Shown here: positions 9,703 through 18,356 of the stretch, piece after piece | Numbering within the stretch: position 1 is the first letter of the stretch | How the letters are laid out: each line of letters starts with the position of its first letter | From: Ovoidimarina sp038744785 | Lineage (GTDB): Bacteria; Pseudomonadota; Alphaproteobacteria; Rhodobacterales; Rhodobacteraceae | DNA: 64,000 nucleotides | Assembly (NCBI GenBank): GCA_038744785.1 | Contig: JBCDLX010000021.1 | Location: 19,819 to 83,818, forward strand | Direction: 5' to 3' | Program-made: the position numbers and the translations under genes | The notes under the pieces: model-generated | Databases searched by the model: none | Told to the model about the DNA's origin: nothing | What the model saw: only the letters and a program-made list of their open reading frames with translations

Positions 9703-10464
9703 CTAGCGAAGCTTTGGTGGCCTATCCGGATTGCTTCCGGGCACCGCGGGCCCCGACGGCGCCTCGGGCTCAGGCAGGTCAAATCGCAGTGCTACTTTGG
9801 CCAGCCGCGCGGCCATCGGATCCGATGCTTTCAGGAACGTAACGTCCAATTCCCCTGCATCTATGGCGGAAAACACCAGTGCCTCGCGCACCGCTTGCGC
9901 AAGGGCGGGTTCCGCCCCGGGTACCGGGTCAGTAAAGACCAGCATGTGGCCAAGCCGATTGCCTTGATAGCGCACTGCCGCAAGCCATGCGTAACGCGCC
10001 AGCCCCGAAAGGCCGGCCAGTTTCGCATCGATGGCAGAGAGCAAGGCCTCAGGCAAACCCACGGGCGTCCCGACTTCGACGATCTTGGTTTCAGCCTCGT
10101 CCGGGGTCCCTTGAAGCATGTCCGCCAACCAGTCGACCCCGCCAGGCTCCATCAGAAACGAGGATGGCGCAATCCCAAGGTTTAAGCCAAGTCCGAGCTT
10201 CCGGCCCGCCAACAGACCCGCGAGCGAGCGCCCCGACATCGCGGCATAGTCCGCGCCATCTGCGAACGCGGCAAGGCGTTCTTCGGTGTCGAAAACAAGA
10301 ACAACCGGACCGTCTTCCAGGGGAAAGACCCGTGGCACAATGCGGGTTCCGTCTGCCTCGTGTGCAAGCAGCAGAAACAGTTCCGCATCGGCAAAACGTT
10401 CATAGAACCGCAGGCGTTCCGCATCTCCGCCCGATTGCATGTCGGCGTGCGCCTGATCGAGCAT
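9703..10464 (-). CDS. SseB-family protein
   Basis: This 253-residue protein has an SseB-type N-terminal domain (RFYERFADAELFLLL, then RVFPLEDGPVVLVFDTEERL) of the kind first described for enhanced serine sensitivity. No catalytic motif is evident. The start chosen is the ATG at 10464, two bases after the stop of the upstream glycosylase-like gene; a longer frame would run inside that gene. The two genes are therefore a probable operon. The molecular function of the family is poorly known. Confidence 0.75.
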   Translation of the reverse strand: MLDQAHADMQSGGDAERLRFYERFADAELFLLLAHEADGTRIVPRVFPLEDGPVVLVFDTEERLAAFADGADYAAMSGRSLAGLLAGRKLGLGLNLGIAPSSFLMEPGGVDWLADMLQGTPDEAETKIVEVGTPVGLPEALLSAIDAKLAGLSGLARYAWLAAVRYQGNRLGHMLVFTDPVPGAEPALAQAVREALVFSAIDAGELDVTFLKASDPMAARLAKVALRFDLPEPEAPSGPAVPGSNPDRPPKLR

Positions 10465-10466
10465 CG

Positions 10467-11048
10467 TCACTGCAGCACCTCTTGAACCCGTGTTTTCAGT
10501 GCTGGCAGTAATTCCTGTTCGAACCAGGGATGTTTCTTGATCCATGCGTTATTGCGCCAGGACGGGTGCGGCAGAGGGAAGGCCAATGGAGCGTACGTAC
10601 GCCAATCCGCAACGGTCGCCGTTACGCCTAACTTGCGGCCCAGATGCCAGGAGTGCGCGTAGCTCCCGATCAATAGGGTCAAATGCACCGGTCCCAACTG
10701 ATCAAGCGCTGCTTGCCGCCATGTAGCCGCGCAGACTTTCGGTGGTGGTAGGTCTGATCCTTTCGCGTCGTATCCCGGAAAGCAAAATGCCATCGGAACG
10801 ATCGCAACCTGCGCGCGATCATAGAACACATCCTCGCCTATTCCCATCCAATCGCGCAGCCGCATGCCCGAGGGGTCGCGAAATGGCTCTCCGGCCTCAT
10901 GCACCCGCAGACCCGGTGCCTGTCCTGCGATCAGTATGCGGGCACCAGACCGAAACCAGACTACCGGGCGGGGCGTATGCCTTGTCTCAGTCGCAGCAAA
11001 TCGTTCGGAGCAAATTGTGCACGCCGAAATGTCCCGTGTCAGTTCCAT
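10467..11048 (-). CDS. Uracil-DNA glycosylase-superfamily protein
   Basis: Probable base-excision enzyme or relative, 193 residues. It shows the superfamily motif 1 region (LIAGQAPGLRVHEAGEPFRD), the strand-end motif GSYAHSWHLG, and a C-terminal LPHPSWRN segment that matches the HPSP-type motif 2. An N-terminal CTICSE pair of cysteines and Cys residues near the middle (CFPG, KVCAA) could bind a cluster as in family 4 enzymes, but the spacing is not diagnostic. It lies head-to-head with the arsR unit and is followed after two bases by the SseB-like gene. Confidence 0.75.
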   Translation of the reverse strand: MELTRDISACTICSERFAATETRHTPRPVVWFRSGARILIAGQAPGLRVHEAGEPFRDPSGMRLRDWMGIGEDVFYDRAQVAIVPMAFCFPGYDAKGSDLPPPKVCAATWRQAALDQLGPVHLTLLIGSYAHSWHLGRKLGVTATVADWRTYAPLAFPLPHPSWRNNAWIKKHPWFEQELLPALKTRVQEVLQ

Positions 11049-11089
11049 TCCTGCTGACTTATTCGTCCGGCCACAAAGCTCAACCCAAA

Positions 11090-11155
11090 ATCATTTCGAT
11101 AATTGTCGAAGTTTTTCGGTTGACATCATTTCGATAATTCTAGCAATATCGATTC
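11090..11155 (+). promoter_or_regulatory. arsR promoter with repeated operator, possibly leaderless
   Basis: The 15-base sequence ATCATTTCGATAATT occurs twice in direct orientation, at 11090-11104 and 11125-11139. The first copy lies in a perfect inverted repeat TTCGA-N6-TCGAA (11095-11110). A -35 box TTGACA (11120-11125) and a -10-like CAATAT (11144-11149) are 18 bases apart, and the second repeat sits between them, where a bound repressor would block polymerase. The expected transcription start falls at about 11156, the A of the arsR ATG, so the message may lack a leader. Autorepression by the ArsR protein is inferred. Confidence 0.55.
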
Positions 11156-11500
11156 ATGTCGAGTCACACCCTCCCCCCCGCCGAATTGGCCGAGCTTGCC
11201 TCGGCTTTCGCCGCACTCGGTTCTGAACAACGCCTGTCTGTTCTGCGGATCCTGATGCGCGCCGGGCCTGATGGGCTGTCAATTGGCGAGTTGGGCGCGC
11301 GCACCGGCATCACCGGCTCGACCCTGACCCATCACATGAAGATCCTCGCCGCGGCTGGACTGGTGTCGCAGGCCCGTCAAGGTCGAACCATCATTTGCGT
11401 CGGCGCGGATTATGACCGCGTGAAATATCTATCGGGATTTCTTCTGTCCGAATGTTGCGCCGATAGCCCCGAGTCTACGGAAGGCATCACCAATGGCTGA
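11156..11500 (+). CDS. ArsR/SmtB-family transcriptional repressor
   Basis: A 114-residue winged-helix regulator (SEQRLSVLRILMRAG, then a recognition helix in GITGSTLTHHMKILAAAG). A Cys-Cys pair occurs near the C-terminus (SECCADS) and could sense a metalloid, but the classical ELCVC metal motif of ArsR is absent. It overlaps the downstream ArsP-like permease by eight bases, so regulator and permease form one unit. Direct repeats in its promoter are probable operators. No ribosome-binding site is obvious before the ATG, which fits a leaderless start. Confidence 0.85.
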   Translation: MSSHTLPPAELAELASAFAALGSEQRLSVLRILMRAGPDGLSIGELGARTGITGSTLTHHMKILAAAGLVSQARQGRTIICVGADYDRVKYLSGFLLSECCADSPESTEGITNG

Positions 11501-12521
11501 TCTCTCTTTCCCTCAAGCCTCCTCGATCTGGGCGAGAATCGACAGGGTCTGGCTTCTTGTTCTGGCCATTCCACTTGCGGTGTGGGTGCTTGACCCGCCA
11601 GCGGCGGGACCGACCGTCGTCGGCGCGCTTCGTGCGCTTGGCAATACCGCGCCGTTCATACTGTTTGCAGTTGCTGCGATCGGATTTCTGAAGGCCACCG
11701 GTGCCGAAGCTTTGTTGGCCAATGCCTTTCAGGGCCGACAAGCCCGGATGATCGTTCTTGCCGCGCTCGCAGGCGGTTTGTCGCCCTTCTGTTCATGTGA
11801 AGTGATCCCCTTCATCGCGGCGCTTCTGGCTGCAGGCACGCCTTTGTCGGCGGTTATGGCATTCTGGCTGGCCTCACCCCTGATGGACCCGGCGATGTTC
11901 GCAATCACCGCCGGCGGGATCAGCACGGAGTTTGCGATTGCAAAAACTGTGCTTGCGGTCGGTTTGGGGCTGTTCGGCGGCTTCGCAACCATGGCGCTTT
12001 CGGGCAGCAGAATCTTTGCAGATCCCCTGCGCCCCGTCGAAAGCAAGGGCTGCGGATGTGGCACATCACCGTTTAGCGGCACGCCCTTCTGGCAGTTCTG
12101 GAAGGATCCTGCCCGGACCGAAGCGTTCCGCGACGCAGCAATCACCAACCTCGTGTTCCTCGGCAAGTGGCTGGCGCTCGCCTATCTGCTTGAGATGCTG
12201 ATGATCAGGTACATCCCGGCTGGCGCAATTGCAGGATTGCTGGGTGGACCCGGGGCCGGTCCGGTCATTCTGGCAAGCGTCGTCGGCGCACCGGCGTACC
12301 TGAATGGATATGCCGCGGTGCCTCTGGTCGCAGGGTTGATCGATCAGGGTATGTCACAGGGTGCGGCAATGTCCTTTGTCATCGCCGGTGGGGTCAGCAG
12401 CATTCCGGCCGCGGTCGCGGTTTGGGCCCTGGTGAAGCCCCGCGTCTTCGCCGCCTATCTGAGTTTTGCCGTAACAGGGGCGATCCTTGCCGGGCTGAGC
12501 TGGAACTTTGTGGCAGCCTAG
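11493..12521 (+). CDS. ArsP-type permease (two-domain UPF0718 family)
   Basis: An inner-membrane permease of 342 residues with about eight hydrophobic segments in two halves. The family hallmark SPFCSCEVIPF (Cys100, Cys102) is followed by PLSAVMAFWLASPLMDP, and a cytoplasmic linker has KGCGCG (Cys187, Cys189). Relatives such as ArsP export trivalent organoarsenicals, and others are called putative metal permeases. The paired cysteines and the linked ArsR-type repressor support a thiophilic substrate, which is inference. A strong terminator follows the gene. Confidence 0.85.
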   Translation: MADLSFPQASSIWARIDRVWLLVLAIPLAVWVLDPPAAGPTVVGALRALGNTAPFILFAVAAIGFLKATGAEALLANAFQGRQARMIVLAALAGGLSPFCSCEVIPFIAALLAAGTPLSAVMAFWLASPLMDPAMFAITAGGISTEFAIAKTVLAVGLGLFGGFATMALSGSRIFADPLRPVESKGCGCGTSPFSGTPFWQFWKDPARTEAFRDAAITNLVFLGKWLALAYLLEMLMIRYIPAGAIAGLLGGPGAGPVILASVVGAPAYLNGYAAVPLVAGLIDQGMSQGAAMSFVIAGGVSSIPAAVAVWALVKPRVFAAYLSFAVTGAILAGLSWNFVAA

Positions 12522-12548
12522 AGGCCATACGCCAGAAGAAGTGCATCG

Positions 12549-12590
12549 AAAGAGTGCACGGGACACCGTCCCGTGCACTCTTTCTTTATG
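12549..12590 (+). terminator. Strong intrinsic terminator of the arsR-permease unit
   Basis: A perfect 16-bp inverted repeat (12549-12564 with 12568-12583) closes a three-base ACC loop and runs into the T-rich stretch TTTCTTTATGTTTT. The stem begins and ends with A-T pairs, so it can act in both directions. Confidence 0.92.
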
Positions 12591-12723
12591 TTTTCAAGCT
12601 GTGTCGAAATGGCGGCGCCTTGCCGATACCGGCGGCTTCTATGGCGCGCTTGCGCTACATGCTATAGCCTGTCGTTAACCAAGTCCGTTTAAACGGCGGG
12701 TAGGCAGGATCGAGTCGCGGCCC

Positions 12724-13383
12724 ATGATCGAGTTCCGAAACGTGTCGAAGTCCTTTTGGACCGGCAAGCAGCGAAAGGTTATCCTTGATCGCGCGTCGTT
12801 TCGTGTCGAGCCTGGAAACTCGCTTGGCATTCTAGCAGAGAACGGGACCGGAAAATCTACCGTTATCAACATGATGGCGGGTCTGGAGAAACCCGACGAA
12901 GGCCAGATTGTCCGCACGTCGCGCATCTCTTTTCCACTTGGCTTCATGGGCGGAGTGATCGGCAAGCTTACGGGCAAGGAGAACGCCCGCTTTATTGCAG
13001 GAATGTACGGTATCGACCCCGACTATCTGGAAGCCTACACACGCTGGATTTGCGGCTTGGAGGAGTATTACGAAATGCCGGTCGGCACATATTCGACCGG
13101 AATGCGGGCCCGTTTCTGTTTTTCGCTGCTTCTTGCGCTTGAATTTGATATCTATCTTATCGACGAGGGTATGCCCGCGTCCACAGACGCCGAATTTAAC
13201 CGTAAAGCGGGGACAATCCTGCGTGAACGCCTTGAAAAGGCCACGGTTGTGGTCGCTTCTCATCAGGCGCACACCCTGGAAAAGTTCTGCCGTTCTGCGG
13301 CCGTCCTGAAAAACGGACAGATCCACATGTTTGACACGCTCGACGAGGCCAAGAGACTTTATGACTACGAAACCCAAGGCTAA
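12724..13383 (+). CDS. kpsT: Polysaccharide-export ABC transporter ATPase, KpsT-like
   Basis: Powers export of capsule-like polysaccharide across the inner membrane. The 219-residue ATPase has a Walker A AENGTGKST (about 39-47; the usual first Gly is Ala), an ABC signature variant YSTGMRARF typical of KpsT, Walker B IYLIDE and switch His in ASHQ. It overlaps kpsE by 23 bases. A 12-base palindrome CCGTTTAAACGG lies upstream at 12685-12696 and may be regulatory. The usual ABC-2 permease partner (KpsM) is not encoded on either side. Confidence 0.88.
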   Translation: MIEFRNVSKSFWTGKQRKVILDRASFRVEPGNSLGILAENGTGKSTVINMMAGLEKPDEGQIVRTSRISFPLGFMGGVIGKLTGKENARFIAGMYGIDPDYLEAYTRWICGLEEYYEMPVGTYSTGMRARFCFSLLLALEFDIYLIDEGMPASTDAEFNRKAGTILRERLEKATVVVASHQAHTLEKFCRSAAVLKNGQIHMFDTLDEAKRLYDYETQG

Positions 13384-15001
13384 GCGGTTCCGCATCCGCC
13401 GCTCGGGTGGCGTGGGTGAGGCCTCGGTCCCGCCGCGTAGCGGCACACCCGGAACCCGTCAGGTGCCGCAGGAAGATGGTTTTGGCCCCGATCCGTTCCC
13501 GACGGCGACCAAAGCCGGGAACGGAACCGGATCGCCGCCCCCGGCGGAACACTCAGCCGACGCGTCGGGTCCGTCCGCGACAGAGATCGCCGCGATACGA
13601 AAAGAGGGCTTGACCGGACGCCAGTTGCGCATGGCGCGGCGGCTGGCGCAAAAGCATGGATTGGCGCCGACCTCGGATTTCGATGCTGTTCGGCTTCTAC
13701 GTAAAGCTGGGATAGACCCGTTCCAACGGGCCAACATGCTGCAATTAGTGGTCGCCGATCCCGCCAAACCAGAACGGTCATCGAACCTGCCGCAGGTCAC
13801 CCATGAGATCCCCGGAACCGAACTTTCGACCGTCGTTGCCGATGCCACAGAACGGCGTGACCGGGAAATCTCGGAGATTCAGCGGGACATTGCACGCCGC
13901 CGCCGTCGTAGTCTGGTTGCGCTTGGGCTTCGGCTTCTCGCATTTGTGGCTTTGCCCACGATGATTGCGGGCTGGTACTATTTTTCTGTTGCCACTCCGA
14001 TGTACACCACAAATTCGGCGTTCGAGATCCAGCAGGCACAGGGCGGCCAAACGGGCGGGCTTGGCGGCCTGTTCCAAGGCACAGGGCTTGCGTCCAGTCA
14101 GGATTCTGTCGCGGTGCAAGAGTTCCTTACCTCACCAGAGGCTATGGAACGCCTGGACCGGGAAGAGGGATTTGTCACGCATTTCTCTGATCCCGCAATA
14201 GATCCGATCCAACGCCTTGATGCAGACGCGACAAATGTCGAGGCCCACAAGCTTTACAAGCGACTTGTAAAGGTCGGCTACGATCCGACCGAAGGCATCT
14301 TGCGCATGGAAGTCACGGCGGCGGACCCTGAGACGTCGGCGCAATTTTCACGTGCCCTGATTTCCTATGCCGAAGAACGCGTTGATGACCGAACACAGCG
14401 GCTGCGTGAGGACCAGATGCAGGGCTCACGCGATGCGTTCGACGAAGCTGAAGCCAAGATGCTGGCCGCGCAAGAGCGGGTCCTGGAATTGCAGGAGCAG
14501 CTTGGCGTTCTTGACCCGATTTCAGAAACATCCGGGTTGATGAGCCAGATCACCGGGTTTGAATTGCAGCTTGCCGAGAAACGCCTGCAGCTTCAGCAAC
14601 TGCTTGATAACCGGGCACCGAACCAAGCCCGCGTCGCGGGGGTGGAAGGCGACATTTCAAGGCTCGAAGCTTTGATCGCTGACATGCGCGGCGAACTGAC
14701 CGAAGGCGACGACGGGGCGGAATCGCTCGCGGTCGTTTCGGGTCAGCTCAGGATGGCCGAAGCCGACCTACAGACCCGTTCGCTGATGATGCAGGAATCG
14801 CTGCAGATGATGGAATCCGCGCGGATGGAGGCCAATCGCCAGATCCGCTATCTGTCACTTAGCGTCAATCCTGTTCCGCCGGACGAGCCGACCTATCCCC
14901 GCGCCTTTGAAAACACAGTTCTCGCGCTTCTGATTTTTTCAGGCATTTACCTGATGATATCGTTGACGGTGTCGATCCTGCGAGAACAGGTGTCGGGCTA
15001 A
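13361..15001 (+). CDS. kpsE: Capsule polysaccharide export inner-membrane protein, KpsE-like
   Basis: Polysaccharide co-polymerase family (Wzz/KpsE) of 546 residues from the ATG at 13361; a TTG ten codons earlier is less likely. A Pro/Arg-rich cytoplasmic N-terminal region of about 185 residues comes first. A membrane segment follows (LRLLAFVALPTMIAGWYYFS), then a periplasmic domain with long coiled coils (about 330-470), and a second membrane segment near the C-terminus preceded by the Pro-rich NPVPPDEPTYPRAFEN motif. It would bridge the ABC transporter to the outer-membrane pore. It is longer than enteric KpsE because of the N-terminal extension. Confidence 0.86.
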   Translation: MTTKPKAKRFRIRRSGGVGEASVPPRSGTPGTRQVPQEDGFGPDPFPTATKAGNGTGSPPPAEHSADASGPSATEIAAIRKEGLTGRQLRMARRLAQKHGLAPTSDFDAVRLLRKAGIDPFQRANMLQLVVADPAKPERSSNLPQVTHEIPGTELSTVVADATERRDREISEIQRDIARRRRRSLVALGLRLLAFVALPTMIAGWYYFSVATPMYTTNSAFEIQQAQGGQTGGLGGLFQGTGLASSQDSVAVQEFLTSPEAMERLDREEGFVTHFSDPAIDPIQRLDADATNVEAHKLYKRLVKVGYDPTEGILRMEVTAADPETSAQFSRALISYAEERVDDRTQRLREDQMQGSRDAFDEAEAKMLAAQERVLELQEQLGVLDPISETSGLMSQITGFELQLAEKRLQLQQLLDNRAPNQARVAGVEGDISRLEALIADMRGELTEGDDGAESLAVVSGQLRMAEADLQTRSLMMQESLQMMESARMEANRQIRYLSLSVNPVPPDEPTYPRAFENTVLALLIFSGIYLMISLTVSILREQVSG

Positions 15002-15101
15002 GGATCAGCTACGTTCGGCGACCGGCCCCACTCCAGTCCTGACCAAAAGGCAGGTGCTCGTAGAAGCCCGCCACCCCCGAGTGGGTACGGCCAAGCGGCG
15101 C

Positions 15102-15482
15102 CTATTCGGGCGCGAGCATTCGTCCGAGAGGACGCCCGCCAAGAATGTGAACATGAAAATGCGGCACTTCCTGCACCGCGGCCTCGCCCGCATTGGCAAT
15201 CGTGCGGAAACCGGCCCCACCTTCTCCGGGACTTACTCCCAAGATCCCCGCGATGCGACCCAGAACCCGGGTAAAATCCAAGATCTCGGCGTCAGAGGCC
15301 GAGTTTGCAAAGTGGTCATGCGCGACGTAGGGGCCCTTTGGAATGACGAGAACATGCGCAGGCGCTTGTGGCCGAATATCGCGAAACGCAAGAGTGTGTT
15401 CGGTCTCAAGCACGGTGTCGTTAGGAATTTCACCACGCAATATCTTCGCGAAGATATTCTGGTCGTCGTAGACATAGCCCAT
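15102..15482 (-). CDS. HIT-family nucleotide hydrolase
   Basis: Histidine-triad hydrolase of 126 residues, probably acting on purine nucleoside phosphoramidates (HinT-like). The signature HFHVHILGG lies near the C-terminus and the N-terminal NIFAKILRGEIPN segment is typical. The ATG at 15482 is chosen because it follows a clear GAAGGAG ribosome-binding site; a TTG at 15497 in the same frame is less likely. It lies 11 bases downstream of the GT14 gene on the same strand, so the two may share a transcript. Confidence 0.92.
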   Translation of the reverse strand: MGYVYDDQNIFAKILRGEIPNDTVLETEHTLAFRDIRPQAPAHVLVIPKGPYVAHDHFANSASDAEILDFTRVLGRIAGILGVSPGEGGAGFRTIANAGEAAVQEVPHFHVHILGGRPLGRMLAPE

Positions 15483-15493
15483 CGGGCGCTCCT

Positions 15494-17071
15494 TCAATCG
15501 GCAAACAGGTATTGTGTTTGGGCGAGCGACTGCGCCCGATCGGGCGAAAGCGCAAAGAACGCCTCAAGCGCGACCGCGTTTTCGTGGGGCTCCGCGCGCT
15601 CGCGCAATCGGTAGTAGTCCGGAAAATCCTCGTCCTTCAGTCGATCACTTTCCAGTATAACATCGTTTCGGATCGTCGGCAGAATGCTGTCAAGCGTCGC
15701 TTCTGGCGTGTCCGGCCCCGCAAGCCCAACCCGCATGGCGTGGCCCTTAAGATAAGTGTCTGACATCTGGCACTCGACTTCGAGAAGGCGAGTGGTTGAG
15801 CGGTCCGCATAAAAGTCCCGCACCAAATCCAAGTTTGCCGGGTCCATACAGATGACCAAACGATCCGTATCGAAATAGTCAAAAAGCATCCGCACCAGCG
15901 CCCTGCGATGGCGCGTCCGCTTCTCAAGCGTGGCCTGAATCCCGCCGAGATCGGGCAGCGGTGTATCCTCTTCATCGAAGATGTACTCCACTGCCGCGAG
16001 ATTGGACTGGTGGCTCAGGCCGTCCAGGAGACGCTTTGCGACATGCCACTTTTTGCACGCCACAATCATCAATTCCCGTTCGCGTCCTAACGTTGCTTCC
16101 TTCTCCCAAAACCGCGGGGCAAAGCGTTGTCCGACCCGGCCCCGTTCGGTAAGAAACATATGAAGTTTCTTGCCTTCGCCGCTCGTGCTAGAAACCTCAT
16201 CGTTGGACGCGTAGAGCCGCCCGAGCCTTCGACGCAGGTCCGTCGCCTCCGGCGAAATCTTGCGTGCAAAGAGCGCATCCTGCGCAACCAAAAGATCGTA
16301 GTGATCGTTGTAAAACGTAACCGGCATGCCGTAGTCGGAGAAGATCAAGAACGTCAGTGACTGCGACCGGATCTCGTCTGTTGGCACTATATGCCGGACG
16401 AGCGTCTGGAAAAACGTCTCATCGGGGATCCACGTGGTGCGGAAGAAACGGATCACCTCAGGGCGTTGGGCAATGAATGCAAGCACCGCTTCGATCGTGC
16501 GGCGTCTCAGGCACCACCATTGGCTGCCGATCATCATTTGCAAGTCTGCAGGAACCTGCCGCGACAGACCCAACCGCTTCTGCGCCGCCATCGAGGCGTA
16601 AAATAGCTTCTTTCTTCCACGCTCGTTGAACCAGTGGCGATAAACAAGGCGCTCCTCTCGCAACCCTGTTTTGATCCAACCGCTTTTGTGGAAATCAACA
16701 CTCTCGATGAAATCGGCATCGTCGCGATCAAGGTATGCGTGCACATGGTGCGCCGGTTTGATCGGCATGCAATCGCCAGACAGCATGTAGAAATGCGTGG
16801 CGTCAGGGAACGCGTCGACCGCCGCCTTCACAGCGTTCAAGGTCGCCTGAACAAGGCTCCATTCCCCCCAGCCGCAGCGCACCCGGCGGCGCGCAAACGT
16901 AACTTCGGGGATCCCCGCAAGGGCAGCACGAATGTTCTCATAATCCTCCTTTGGAGACCGCGCATCGAAATGGATCGAAAGACAGTCGCCCGCGCGCGTC
17001 AGCCGACGCGCCTGCTGAATGATCGCAGCCGGGTCCTTGTGGCAAAGCAGGATAAAGGCGACGCGCGCCAT
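15494..17071 (-). CDS. GT14-type glycosyltransferase (beta-1,6-GlcNAc transferase-like) with C-terminal DUF5928-like region
   Basis: Probable surface-glycan glycosyltransferase, 525 residues. The N-terminal 280 residues match the core-2/I-branching family: it opens with AFILLCHKDP, then has GWGEWSLVQATLNA, FYMLSGDCMPIKP, and IGSQWWCLRRRTI followed by IPDETFFQTLV. The C-terminal half is a separate region found with this domain in Rhodobacteraceae; its function is unknown. No signal peptide is visible, so it probably acts in the cytoplasm. It is divergent from a sulfotransferase gene and near the kps genes, which suggests building of a sulfated or branched surface polysaccharide (inference). 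Confidence 0.82.
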   Translation of the reverse strand: MARVAFILLCHKDPAAIIQQARRLTRAGDCLSIHFDARSPKEDYENIRAALAGIPEVTFARRRVRCGWGEWSLVQATLNAVKAAVDAFPDATHFYMLSGDCMPIKPAHHVHAYLDRDDADFIESVDFHKSGWIKTGLREERLVYRHWFNERGRKKLFYASMAAQKRLGLSRQVPADLQMMIGSQWWCLRRRTIEAVLAFIAQRPEVIRFFRTTWIPDETFFQTLVRHIVPTDEIRSQSLTFLIFSDYGMPVTFYNDHYDLLVAQDALFARKISPEATDLRRRLGRLYASNDEVSSTSGEGKKLHMFLTERGRVGQRFAPRFWEKEATLGRERELMIVACKKWHVAKRLLDGLSHQSNLAAVEYIFDEEDTPLPDLGGIQATLEKRTRHRRALVRMLFDYFDTDRLVICMDPANLDLVRDFYADRSTTRLLEVECQMSDTYLKGHAMRVGLAGPDTPEATLDSILPTIRNDVILESDRLKDEDFPDYYRLRERAEPHENAVALEAFFALSPDRAQSLAQTQYLFAD

Positions 17072-17222
17072 ATCAAGAAAGCTGCTTCGGGCATTCAGGC
17101 ATCATGCGCGCATTGTTATTGTGGTCAGGCATTGAATAAACCCCCAATCCTTGATTTTTTGCCATCAGTTGGGCGAAACGTGCGGAAAACCGCGCGACGC
17201 GGCGCGGTTGATGAGGCGGGCA

Positions 17223-18026
17223 ATGGGTTTTCCGGGCACCTGGATGACCGAAAGTGAAAGCATGGTCTATCGGGTGGTGCCGAAATGCGCCTGTTCGACC
17301 ATCGGGCAGATCATGTTCTACTCAGACCACGGACGGTTCTTTGATGGCGATATCCACGACGCGCGCGATGGCCTGCACAAATGGGCGCAGGATCAAAGCC
17401 AGCCGTTGATCGCGGAGAACGTCAAAACACACGCGTCCTTTGCATTCACCTGTGTCCGAAACCCTTACACACGTATTTTGTCATCGTTCTTCGACAAAAT
17501 CTGCGGGATTCAGCGCAATGGGCAGCGCTATCGCGGGAACTTGGTTCCCACGCTGATCCAGAAATATGGGATCGCTGTCGAGGGTGAATTCGACCAAATC
17601 GCAAGCTTTCGGCGCTTTCTGCTCTTTGCCCGCGACACGATCCGGTTCAAGAAACCGATGGACCCCGATATCCATTGGTCAGCGATGTCTGGGCACGTTT
17701 CGACTTTCATTGTGAACGGCGGCACCTACGACCGAATCTTCCACACCGAAACGTTCGACGACGGAATGGCAGACGTATTGACATCGGTCAAAACGCCTGT
17801 GCCGCTGGATGTGAAGGACGTGCCCCGATTCAATGAAAGCGAAGGGCACGGTCCGAAACGCGCGCATGCGGTCGAGGATTTCTTCGACGATCTGTCAATG
17901 CATCTGATCTATGAGATCTACAAGCGCGACTTTGAACTGTTCCGCTATGATTTTGCGAACCCCGCCAACAAGATGCCGACGGGCGAAATCGATCTGGACG
18001 AAGTGCACGCCAAACTCGGCGCCTGA
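17223..18026 (+). CDS. Sulfotransferase family 2-like protein
   Basis: A PAPS-dependent sulfotransferase-like protein of about 267 residues. The PAPS 5'-phosphosulfate loop is VPKCACSTIG and the 3'-phosphate region is FTCVRNPYTRILSSF, both as in carbohydrate sulfotransferases. The start is uncertain: ATG at 17223 has a GAGG motif at proper distance, while in-frame ATG at 17211 and TTG at 17151 are alternatives. It is divergently transcribed from the GT14 gene and is a candidate for sulfating the surface glycan. Confidence 0.82.
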   Translation: MGFPGTWMTESESMVYRVVPKCACSTIGQIMFYSDHGRFFDGDIHDARDGLHKWAQDQSQPLIAENVKTHASFAFTCVRNPYTRILSSFFDKICGIQRNGQRYRGNLVPTLIQKYGIAVEGEFDQIASFRRFLLFARDTIRFKKPMDPDIHWSAMSGHVSTFIVNGGTYDRIFHTETFDDGMADVLTSVKTPVPLDVKDVPRFNESEGHGPKRAHAVEDFFDDLSMHLIYEIYKRDFELFRYDFANPANKMPTGEIDLDEVHAKLGA

Positions 18027-18128
18027 GCGGACTCTTCTCTCGATCTAGCCAGGAAAACTGACGGTCCCCTGTCCTCGGACCAGTCGTATACGCGTGAAGC
18101 ACCGAACAGGTTCGGGGACAGGGGATTA

Positions 18129-18356
18129 TCAAAGCTCCCAGTGACGGGGCGAAAAGACCTCGGGTTCAAGGCCGATATCGCGCCGTATGTAGTCCGACAA
18201 CCGGTCCGCACGTGTCGGCGGAGGCCGCCGTCGCCGGCCAAAGAGGATCGCCCCGGCCGCGTGAGCCAGAACGCGCCACGCACCATAGTGCGCGATCAGA
18301 CGGTCGATGGGAGTCGCAGCATCATAGGCTGCATGGTCGTGCAAAGCATGTATCAT
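18129..18356 (-). CDS. Small DUF1127-like protein
   Basis: A 75-residue basic protein. Its C-terminal segment LSDYIRRDIGLEP matches the core of DUF1127 proteins, which are common small alphaproteobacterial proteins linked in a few cases to RNA metabolism or phosphate and stress responses. The N-terminal half has a short hydrophobic Ala-rich stretch (VLAHAAGAILFG). There is no strong ribosome-binding site. It stands alone between convergent and co-directional genes. Confidence 0.6.
   Translation of the reverse strand: MIHALHDHAAYDAATPIDRLIAHYGAWRVLAHAAGAILFGRRRRPPPTRADRLSDYIRRDIGLEPEVFSPRHWEL

Noticed and set aside
12640..12723. JUMPstart/ops element before kpsT
   Set aside because: GGCGGGTAGG resembles the ops core GGCGGTAG only with an inserted base, and the longer JUMPstart consensus is missing.
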